This document shows, in pieces, positions 7,799-14,235 of a stretch of 40,021 nucleotides of DNA (its first letter is position 1; every line of letters starts with the position of its first letter). The DNA lies in assembly GCF_002207765.1 (NCBI RefSeq), contig NZ_BDGJ01000198.1:1652-41672 (forward strand). The letters run 5' to 3'. A program made the translations under genes and the position numbers. The notes under the pieces are model-generated. The model saw nothing but the letters and a program-made list of their open reading frames with translations, made no database searches and was not told where the DNA came from. Source of the stretch: Calderihabitans maritimus (GTDB lineage: Bacteria > Bacillota > KKC1 > Calderihabitantales > Calderihabitantaceae).

Positions 7799-8566
7799 GT
7801 GGTTACTTTTGAAAACGTCAGCAAGGTGTATGATGAACATGTTGCAGTTGATAATTTCAACCTGGAAATTGCCTCCGGAGAATTTGTAGTATTAATTGGC
7901 CCTAGTGGCTGCGGTAAAACGACCACTCTAAAGATGGTAAACCGCTTGATTGAACCTACTTCAGGGACGATATACGTAATGGGTAGGGATGTCCAGGCAA
8001 TGGACCCGGTTAAATTGCGGCGCGAAATAGGTTATGTCATTCAGCAGATAGGCCTGTTTCCTAATATGACAGTCGAGCAGAATGTAGATGTGGTTCCTAG
8101 GTTGCTCGGATGGGATCGAGAGCGCAGGCTTGAGCGGGTTAAGGAGCTATTAGAACTGGTCGGTATGAGCTATGAGGAGTACGCCCACAGATATCCCTCT
8201 GAGTTAAGTGGTGGTCAGCAGCAACGAGTTGGTGTTTTACGAGCATTGGCTGCGGACCCCCCTCTGATATTGATGGACGAACCTTTCGGGGCGCTTGATC
8301 CGATAACTAGGGAAAGCCTGCAGAATGAATTGAAGAGTTTGCAGGCCAAATTGCATAAAACTATTATCTTTGTTACTCATGATATGGATGAAGCACTAAA
8401 ACTGGCTGATCGGGTTGTGATCATGAAAGACGGAAAAATAGTGCAGGCAGCATCACCAGAAGAGTTATTAAGGCATCCGGCCAATGATTTTGTAGCCGAA
8501 TTTATCGGTAAAAACCGTATTCAGAGGGCGGGAGAGCTAGAAACTATGCCCAAAACCGGCTGGTAG
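7799..8566 (+). CDS. opuCA: Glycine betaine/choline/carnitine ABC transporter ATP-binding protein, lacking CBS domains
   Basis: ABC ATPase of the OpuCA/ProV quaternary-amine group, 255 aa with GTG start and AAGGAGG. Walker A is GPSGCGKT (34-41), the signature is LSGGQQQR, Walker B is LILMDEPFGALDP and the switch histidine is in VTHDMDEA. It should power uptake of compatible solutes through the two downstream permeases. Typical OpuCA proteins are about 380 aa with two C-terminal CBS domains that sense ionic strength. This one stops just after the ATPase domain (FIGKNRIQR plus a short tail). The DNA just past that point reads, in another frame, like the end of a CBS domain, so it appears truncated by deletion. 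The ATPase itself looks intact. Confidence 0.88.
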   Translation: MVTFENVSKVYDEHVAVDNFNLEIASGEFVVLIGPSGCGKTTTLKMVNRLIEPTSGTIYVMGRDVQAMDPVKLRREIGYVIQQIGLFPNMTVEQNVDVVPRLLGWDRERRLERVKELLELVGMSYEEYAHRYPSELSGGQQQRVGVLRALAADPPLILMDEPFGALDPITRESLQNELKSLQAKLHKTIIFVTHDMDEALKLADRVVIMKDGKIVQAASPEELLRHPANDFVAEFIGKNRIQRAGELETMPKTGW

Positions 8567-8626
8567 GGGTTGTCACTCGTGACAGTGCGGTTAATGCCTT
8601 GGCTAAAGCCGTCTGGGGGGAGGAAT
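8548..8626 (+). pseudogene. Out-of-frame relic of an OpuCA CBS domain
   Basis: In the frame offset from opuCA, around and after its stop, translation reads NRLVGVVTRDSAVNALAK, very like the last strand and helix of a CBS domain. The expected opuCA layout has such a segment ending at the permease start. Most of the CBS region (about 100 codons) is missing between the ATPase end and this piece. It has no start or ribosome binding site of its own. The identification rests on pattern only. Confidence 0.55.
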
Positions 8627-8629
8627 TAG

Positions 8630-9271
8630 ATGGTGGAAGGGCTGCTGCAGTTTCTTGATAAACACGGCCAGTGGATGCTCAGGGCTACGGCTCAACATAT
8701 CCTGTTGTCCGCTGGAGCAGTTTTTTTTGGTGCCCTGGTAGCTATTCCCCTGGGTATCTGGCTGACCAGACATGAACGAATAGCGAAAATTGCTTTGGCG
8801 GTTTCCGGGACTATCCAAACGATTCCCAGCCTGGTTTTTTTCGGCTTGATACTTCCGGTATTAGGTATAGGTGTTTTACCGGCCATGGTCGTTCTCTTTT
8901 TCTATTCCATCCTGCCTATACTCAGAAATACTTACACGGGCATCAAAAAGATTGATCCTGCATATCTGGAAGCGGGTACCGGTATGGGCATGAATTCCAA
9001 ACAGTTGCTATTTATGGTTAAGCTACCTTTGGCGTTGCCAGTTATCATTTCCGGTGTTCGTATCTCATTAGTATATATTATTAGCTGGGCAACTCTTGCC
9101 GCTCTGATAGGCAGTGGAGGCCTGGGGGATTTGATTATTAGCGGGTTGCAGACCTATGATGCCCAGCTGATTGTAGGTGGGGCGGTTCCGGCAGCAATGC
9201 TGGCTGTTTTGGCGGGATATCTCCTGGGGCGCCTCGAGAAAGCGCTAGTTCCTAGAGGTTTACGCTCTTAA
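8630..9271 (+). CDS. opuCB: Glycine betaine/osmoprotectant ABC transporter permease
   Basis: Integral membrane permease of 213 aa with about five hydrophobic segments and the BPD_transp_1 EAA-like loop (EAGTGMGMNSKQLLFMVKLPLALPVI). ATG start follows GGGGGGAGGAA. With the similar gene at 9292 it forms the heteromeric channel of an OpuC-type importer. The N-terminal part (AQHILLSAGAVFFGALVAIPLG) is typical of OpuCB/OpuCD. Which of the two permeases corresponds to CB and which to CD is by position only. Confidence 0.85.
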   Translation: MVEGLLQFLDKHGQWMLRATAQHILLSAGAVFFGALVAIPLGIWLTRHERIAKIALAVSGTIQTIPSLVFFGLILPVLGIGVLPAMVVLFFYSILPILRNTYTGIKKIDPAYLEAGTGMGMNSKQLLFMVKLPLALPVIISGVRISLVYIISWATLAALIGSGGLGDLIISGLQTYDAQLIVGGAVPAAMLAVLAGYLLGRLEKALVPRGLRS

Positions 9272-9291
9272 TACCTTAAAGGAGGTGGGTT

Positions 9292-9909
9292 ATGGAGCAT
9301 ATTCTGTTACTGACCTTAGTGCACCTGTACCTGTCAATTTTAGGCGCGACGCTAGGTATCATAATAGGACTTCCTTTGGGAATTTTGCTTGTCCGATATA
9401 GGCGCTTGGCTGAAATAATGATGGCGGTTACGGAAATCATTCAAACTATTCCGGGTTTGGCTTTACTGGCTCTGGTTATGATGGTAACTGGCCTTGGAAA
9501 TACTACACTGGTGATTACTTTGTTTCTGTACTCCCTGATGCCTGTAGTACGAAATACTTATGTGGGCATTTCAGGAATTGACCCGGGATTGGTGGAAGCT
9601 GGACTCGGGATGGGCATGACTAGGGTACAGTTGTTGCGCCAAGTACAGCTGCCTATTGCCATGCCGGTGATTTTGGCAGGAATTCGGGTAGCCATGATTA
9701 CCTCCATTGGTATCGCTACCATGGGGGTCTTTATTGGAGCAGACGGTTTAGGTGATTTGCTTTACCGCGGTATTCAAACAACCAACCTTCGTTTGCTGTT
9801 GTCCGGAGCGATTCCCGCTGCCTTACTGGCGGTAATCACGGATTTTATTATGATGTATTTGGAACACTTGCTAACCCCAAAAGGGTTGAGGATTTCTGCT
9901 GACCAGTAG
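9292..9909 (+). CDS. opuCD: Glycine betaine/osmoprotectant ABC transporter permease (second subunit)
   Basis: Permease of 205 aa, paralogous to the preceding one, with the same EAA loop (EAGLGMGMTRVQLLRQVQLPIAMPVI) and hydrophobic segments. It starts behind AAAGGAGGTGG, 20 bases after opuCB. In Bacillus the order is CA-CB-CC-CD. Here both permeases precede the binding protein, a common clostridial order. The substrate should be glycine betaine, choline or carnitine, which the sequence does not decide. Confidence 0.84.
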   Translation: MEHILLLTLVHLYLSILGATLGIIIGLPLGILLVRYRRLAEIMMAVTEIIQTIPGLALLALVMMVTGLGNTTLVITLFLYSLMPVVRNTYVGISGIDPGLVEAGLGMGMTRVQLLRQVQLPIAMPVILAGIRVAMITSIGIATMGVFIGADGLGDLLYRGIQTTNLRLLLSGAIPAALLAVITDFIMMYLEHLLTPKGLRISADQ

Positions 9910-9946
9910 AGACTGGATGAAAAAAGAAGTAAGCAGGAGGTATAAC

Positions 9947-10843
9947 ATGAGTATTAAAAGGCGGATTGCTTTGGTATTGATGCTGGGCTTGATAGTAAGT
10001 ATGTTTGCCGGTTGCGGAGGTAGTGAAAATAAAATAGTAGTTGGTTCAAAAAATTTCACCGAAAATATTATCCTTGGTGAAATCATGGCTCAGTTGATTG
10101 AAGCAAAAACAAACCTCCAGGTTGAGCGGAAGCTGAACATGGGCGGTACTCTGGTCAATTTTAACGCCCTGAAAAAAGGTGATATTGATTTGTATCCCGA
10201 CTACACCGGGACCGGTTTAGTAGCCATTCTCAAAAAAGAAGTGATAAACGATCCCGAAACAGTTTATAACATAGTACAGGAAGAATATAATAAACAGTTT
10301 GAACTGAAATGGTTAAAGCCTTTCGGTTTGAACAATACCTATGCCATCGCCGTTCCTAGAAAACTGGCGGAAGAAAGAGGTCTGCAGAAAATATCTGACC
10401 TGAAGGGTAAAGAAGGGGATCTTATTCTCGGTGCAGAGCAGGAGTTTTTCAACCGTCCCGATGGATATAGTGGGCTGGTTGAAACGTACGGTCTTAACTT
10501 CAAGGATACGAAAGCAATGGACACCGGTCTCAAGTACCAGGCAGCAGGAAACGGTGACGTTCAAGTAATTGACGCCTTTGCTACCGATGGGCAGTTAATT
10601 AAATACGATATGGTAATATTACAGGATGATAGACAGTTTTTCCCACCTTACTACGCGGCTCCGGTCATCCGTATGGATACTTTGGAGAAGTACCCTGAAT
10701 TGGAAGAGGTGCTAAACCAGCTTGGTGGTAAGATTTCGGATGAAGAAATGCAGCAATTAAATTACCAGGTGGAAGTTGAGGGTAAGGACTATGAAGCGGT
10801 GGCACATGATTTTCTGGTAAAAGAAGGGCTGATTTCTGATTAA
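9947..10843 (+). CDS. opuCC: Glycine betaine/choline-binding lipoprotein
   Basis: Substrate-binding lipoprotein of 298 aa. The signal peptide ends in FAGC with the lipidated Cys at 23, so it is anchored outside the membrane. The mature part begins with the family hallmark VVGSKNFTENIILGE and contains YPDYTGTGL, both typical of OpuAC/OpuCC-type periplasmic-fold II proteins. ATG 9947 is preferred over ATG 9917 because AGGAGG (9935-9940) is six bases before it and the longer form would add a charged extension ahead of the signal peptide. It is the last gene of the transporter operon. Confidence 0.87.
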   Translation: MSIKRRIALVLMLGLIVSMFAGCGGSENKIVVGSKNFTENIILGEIMAQLIEAKTNLQVERKLNMGGTLVNFNALKKGDIDLYPDYTGTGLVAILKKEVINDPETVYNIVQEEYNKQFELKWLKPFGLNNTYAIAVPRKLAEERGLQKISDLKGKEGDLILGAEQEFFNRPDGYSGLVETYGLNFKDTKAMDTGLKYQAAGNGDVQVIDAFATDGQLIKYDMVILQDDRQFFPPYYAAPVIRMDTLEKYPELEEVLNQLGGKISDEEMQQLNYQVEVEGKDYEAVAHDFLVKEGLISD

Positions 10844-10939
10844 AGTTAAGGACTTATAGTGCTTTAGGTAGCGCTCATCGAGAAGAAAGCTATCCAAAAA
10901 TTGATTAAAGAATTAAACTCAGAGCATGAACAATAAGAA

Positions 10940-10973
10940 AGCCCTGCTTATGTCTTAGGACATGAGCAGGGCT
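10940..10973. terminator. Bidirectional terminator between opuCC and the octahaem cytochrome gene
   Basis: A fifteen-base-pair stem (10940-10954 with 10959-10973, one wobble pair) encloses the loop TTAG. The T-rich flank TTTCTTATTG on the minus strand makes it a good terminator for the cytochrome gene. On the plus strand only AAAATTT follows, so termination of opuCC is weaker. Confidence 0.7.
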
Positions 10974-11005
10974 GAAAATTTAAAGGGCCATAATTAAATC
11001 TTTCT

Positions 11006-12427
11006 TTATTTCTCCTTGCTGAACCTGCTACCAACCTGCATGGGGTCTCCTTCATAACCTAAAGCTTTAAAGTCGATCCGCCCGTTTTCACTGTGGCAGT
11101 CGTTACAGGTCAGGGCATTTTCTTTGGGAACAACTTCGTGGTTAATACCTATATACATTTCCGTTTCGACGAATTTATACTCTCCACTGTAATCCAAGCC
11201 ACTTGCCGCTGCTCCGTCTGCTAATGCCTTATCCCAGTCAAAATGCTTCCAGAAACCTAGCACATTAGGTGTAAGCAGGATATTGTTTTTGGCGTCTGCC
11301 GGTTGCTTGCCTTTCATAACTTTGAAGGGATAGATTTTAGCATTAGGATCGTCAATACTTCCCACAGGTTTTGCCAGGACAGTTACGCCGTCGGGATTGA
11401 TGGGATCGCCGACAATGTAACGCTCCACCTTGCCGTTATACCACGCGTAAGTCGGAACGACGTCTTTTGCCCAAACAAAGCTGCCCTTCTTCTTGCTGTA
11501 AGTTTCCTTGCCGTATTCGTCTTTTTCAGCTTCTATATCCTGTCCTGCCGTCGACCAATCCCAGTACATCTTAGTGGGTTGCCCTTTAGCAAAGGTGGGG
11601 ATATGGCAGGTCTGGCAGGCTACAGTATCTATGTGCTCGTTGAGCTTATCCATTTCGTGAGGTGCATTGCCGTGGCAGCTTTCACATTTGACGCTACCTT
11701 CGGTAGGTTCTATATGGATGCTGGTTCCCTTTATCTTATGGTTTTCCCCGGCGTGGCAGTCCACGCAGGCCAAACCGTTGCCCCCCATATGCACGTCATG
11801 CTCGGCAGTAGCATTCAGCAGAGTGGAATCTAGGTCGCCTTGCTTTACGGCGTCGCCGCCGCCGGCGTAGAAGTGGCATGTGCCGCAGTTCTTGATAGTA
11901 GGTCTGCCGACGCTCTGAGCGGCCGCCACCAGGTCAACGCCTTCTGCGGGCATTCCTTTTTTATCTTTCTTGTAACCGCCCTCTTGGGCATGGCAGACCA
12001 GACAGTCGATGTTTTCTTTTCCTTCAAATTCAGTGCCGTAACCGATATGGCACTGGAAACACTTCACTTCGTTAGACACGACTGAAATACAGAAGTTGTT
12101 AATACCATTCCTCTTGCCCAAATCCGTTTGATTTTCATGGCCGACAATATTGGGCGTGGGACCGGCCCAGTTCCAGTGAATAGTGGCCATTACTTCCTCT
12201 GCCTGCTCCTCATGACAGGTGATACATTTGGCCGTGACGTCTTGTGGCTTCTCGAAGGGTCCAGTTACCAATTGGCTGTGGTCGACTGAGGCCGTCTTTT
12301 CTGCACCCGTCTCTTGCGGCTCTTCTTTGGCAGGGGGGGCGGCTTCTTTTTCGGGAGTCGCACCACATCCTGTGAGAAATATTAACGCTAGCAACAGAGC
12401 AGTGACCATGACTGGCAGTTTTTTCAT
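11006..12427 (-). CDS. Octahaem c-type cytochrome lipoprotein, tetrathionate reductase (OTR) family
   Basis: Protein of 473 aa with a lipoprotein signal (LTGC, Cys 21), an acidic Ala/Pro/Glu linker (22-48) and eight CXXCH haem-binding motifs at residues 68, 123, 142, 181, 221, 248, 271 and 441. The spacing, with seven haems in the first 275 residues, a long haem-free stretch, then one near the C-terminus, fits the octahaem tetrathionate reductase family. In vitro, members reduce tetrathionate, nitrite and hydroxylamine; the physiological substrate is unsettled. No quinol oxidase, NrfH-like or cytochrome biogenesis gene lies in the window, so the electron donor is unknown. Lipid anchoring outside the membrane fits a monoderm cell. 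The ATG is preceded by GGGAGG on the minus strand. Confidence 0.85.
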   Translation of the reverse strand: MKKLPVMVTALLLALIFLTGCGATPEKEAAPPAKEEPQETGAEKTASVDHSQLVTGPFEKPQDVTAKCITCHEEQAEEVMATIHWNWAGPTPNIVGHENQTDLGKRNGINNFCISVVSNEVKCFQCHIGYGTEFEGKENIDCLVCHAQEGGYKKDKKGMPAEGVDLVAAAQSVGRPTIKNCGTCHFYAGGGDAVKQGDLDSTLLNATAEHDVHMGGNGLACVDCHAGENHKIKGTSIHIEPTEGSVKCESCHGNAPHEMDKLNEHIDTVACQTCHIPTFAKGQPTKMYWDWSTAGQDIEAEKDEYGKETYSKKKGSFVWAKDVVPTYAWYNGKVERYIVGDPINPDGVTVLAKPVGSIDDPNAKIYPFKVMKGKQPADAKNNILLTPNVLGFWKHFDWDKALADGAAASGLDYSGEYKFVETEMYIGINHEVVPKENALTCNDCHSENGRIDFKALGYEGDPMQVGSRFSKEK

Positions 12428-12606
12428 GGTAAAACCTCCCTTTACACCTCAGTTTAAAGGTGAAGCACTCAATCATTCCCCAGTGATACGCTAATGAAGG
12501 CAGGTATCACCCCCTAAAGAGCATTTGATAAGCCCTTCATCAAATTTCGGAAGGGCGTTTCCGCTGTTCTAAAATTGTCATCCAATTATATTGCTATCCA
12601 TTTACG
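12428..12606 (-). promoter_or_regulatory. Structured leader of the octahaem cytochrome gene
   Basis: The roughly 170-base leader between the predicted promoter and the start has several dyads. GTGATAC 12483-12489 pairs with GTATCAC 12504-12510, and CACCT 12445-12449 with AGGTG 12458-12462. Two overlapping seven-base-pair helices also exist: 12532-12538 with 12550-12556, and 12523-12529 with 12539-12545. The last two interleave, so they should exclude each other. I do not recognise a known riboswitch. Confidence 0.45.
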
Positions 12607-12636
12607 ATAATACTAATCAAACATACCTCCTGTCAA
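12607..12636 (-). promoter_or_regulatory. Candidate promoter of the octahaem cytochrome gene
   Basis: On the minus strand a perfect TTGACA (12636-12631), an 18-base spacer and TATTAT (12612-12607). It predicts a transcript start near 12600. Confidence 0.55.
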
Positions 12637-12643
12637 TTTGACA
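12631..12643. promoter_or_regulatory. Palindromic candidate operator on the -35 box
   Basis: TGTCAA-T-TTGACA is a perfect 13-base dyad covering the -35 hexamer of the cytochrome promoter. Its position suits a repressor or a redox-responsive regulator. It does not match the FNR consensus (TTGAT-N4-ATCAA). Confidence 0.4.
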
Positions 12644-12861
12644 AAAATTTACCTGAATCGTGTCATATTAAGACGAAAATAGTACTGGTTCTAGTTGCCA
12701 GTAAAGATTCAACTCGTTGAAATCAAAGCTTTTCAACGGCTGTACTTTTATGATAAGATTTTAAAGAAATTAGCAATACCAGCTTTTCAAGGTTTGTGGC
12801 CAGAGCGGTCTTTTATCGCCATATAAACATTTTATAGCTAGGAATCTTAGGAGTGGACAAA
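12644..12861. other. Intergenic stretch upstream of yqeG
   Basis: Together with the cytochrome leader this makes over 400 bases without a gene. It is AT-rich and contains a TTCAAC/GTTGAA dyad near 12709-12722, repeated in part at 12731-12736. Several TATAAT-like hexamers occur (TATGAT 12749, TATAAA 12822), but none has a well-placed -35, so I assign no promoter for yqeG. Confidence 0.4.
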
Positions 12862-13353
12862 ATGTTGAAGTTGCTTAAGCCGAACTTATTTGTAAATTCT
12901 CTCTTGGAGGTCTCCGTGGACCAGTTAAAGAAAATAGGTATAAAAGGCCTGATAATAGACCTAGACAATACTATCACTTACTGGAACGATCGCCGGATTA
13001 CCCCGGAGGTAGAGGCATGGTTTGCGAATCTTTACCAACATGGTATCAGGGCCTGCATAGTATCTAACAATAGGGGGGATAGGGTTGATCATGTTGCGCG
13101 GACTTTGAGAGTGCCATATATTTCCGGTGCCGGCAAGCCCAGGAGAAGAGCTTTTCTGCGGGCTCTTGAGGTTTTGGACTGTCGGGCAGAGGAAGCAGGG
13201 GTAGTGGGGGACCAGCTTTTTACCGATATTTTGGGTGGGAATCGCATGGGGCTGTACACCATCCTGGTGGTTCCTCTAGGACCGCGGGAATTTATAGGAA
13301 CTCGGTTTATACGCAAGGTTGAGAGAATCATCATGCCCTTTATAAAACAATAG
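12862..13353 (+). CDS. YqeG family HAD IIIA-type phosphatase
   Basis: HAD-superfamily hydrolase of 163 aa with nucleophile block IIDLDNTITYW, motif II serine in CIVSNN, and motif IV in VVGDQLFTDILGGNRMGL. This architecture is the YqeG family, found next to yqeH/aroE in many Firmicutes and related to mitochondrial phosphatidylglycerophosphate phosphatase (GEP4/PTPMT-like activity has been proposed). The GTG at 12853 falls on the ribosome binding site. ATG 12862, eight bases after AGGAG, is the better start. The gene is followed 11 bases later by aroE, an order common in Clostridia. Confidence 0.87.
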   Translation: MLKLLKPNLFVNSLLEVSVDQLKKIGIKGLIIDLDNTITYWNDRRITPEVEAWFANLYQHGIRACIVSNNRGDRVDHVARTLRVPYISGAGKPRRRAFLRALEVLDCRAEEAGVVGDQLFTDILGGNRMGLYTILVVPLGPREFIGTRFIRKVERIIMPFIKQ

Positions 13354-13364
13354 GGGGGCTGTTT

Positions 13365-14231
13365 ATGGTAACGGTTGACGGAAAAACAAAGGTGGTAGGT
13401 TTATTTGGATGGCCGGTGGAGCATTCCTGGTCTCCCCTGATACATAACGCGGCGTTTAAGGCTGCGGGACTCAATTACGTTTACGTTCCTTTTGCCGTAC
13501 CGCCGGAAAAAATTGCTCAGGCATTGTGTTCCTTACCGGCGTTGAATATCAGAGGAATAAACGTAACTATTCCTCATAAAGAAACAGTTATGAATTATCT
13601 CGACTGGATATCTCCCGAGGCCCAGATGATAGGAGCCGTTAATACCGTGGTGGTTGAAGAGGATGGGAAGTTGAAAGGATACAATACCGACGGAGAGGGA
13701 TTTATGGATTCCTTGCGAGAGGAGGCGGGCATAGACCCGAGAGGATTAACTTTTACTCTTTTGGGAGCAGGCGGGGCCTGTCGCGCGGTAGCGGTTTCGC
13801 TGGCTCTAAAAGGGGCTAGGAAAATAAATATTGCCAATAGGACTGTAAGCCGAGCGGAAGCAATCGTAGAAATTATTAATCGGTCGACCTCTGCCCGGGC
13901 TCAGGCTTTCAGTCTATCTGAAAGAGAATTGACTGCGGCATTAGAGGAAAGCCAGGTATTGGTTAATACTACGCCGGTAGGCATGTATCCGCGGGACAAG
14001 GAACCACCGTTGATTAATCCGGATCTTTTGCGGAGAACTCTTCTGGTATGTGATCTGGTATATCGTCCCCGGGAAACCACCCTTCTGCGGGAAGCGGCAC
14101 TTCGGGGCTGCCGCACTTTATCGGGTTTGGGAATGCTTGTCGCCCAGGCAGCCCGGTCCTACCGCCTCTGGACAGGACAGGAGGCCCCGGCTGAGATAAT
14201 GAGAGAGACTGTAAGCAACTTGGTCCGGTAA
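13365..14231 (+). CDS. aroE: Shikimate dehydrogenase (NADP+)
   Basis: AroE, 288 aa, reduces 3-dehydroshikimate to shikimate. The substrate-binding SWSPLIHN, catalytic Lys in NVTIPHKE, the NTDG Asp and the dinucleotide motif GAGGACRAV are all present, and the C-terminal GLGMLVAQA block is intact. It has its own ATG with GGGGGG upstream and probably shares a transcript with yqeG. The other shikimate genes aroC, aroK and aroB follow after an opposite-strand gene. Confidence 0.93.
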   Translation: MVTVDGKTKVVGLFGWPVEHSWSPLIHNAAFKAAGLNYVYVPFAVPPEKIAQALCSLPALNIRGINVTIPHKETVMNYLDWISPEAQMIGAVNTVVVEEDGKLKGYNTDGEGFMDSLREEAGIDPRGLTFTLLGAGGACRAVAVSLALKGARKINIANRTVSRAEAIVEIINRSTSARAQAFSLSERELTAALEESQVLVNTTPVGMYPRDKEPPLINPDLLRRTLLVCDLVYRPRETTLLREAALRGCRTLSGLGMLVAQAARSYRLWTGQEAPAEIMRETVSNLVR

Positions 14232-14235
14232 ATTA

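Noticed and set aside
8567-8629. Leader peptide or small gene between opuCA and opuCB
   Set aside because: There is no start codon with a ribosome binding site; CBS-like residues make a relic of opuCA the simpler reading.
12428-12861. Possible tRNA or known riboswitch in the long gap
   Set aside because: No cloverleaf or T-loop sequence and no motif of a riboswitch class I know; only unclassified dyads are seen.
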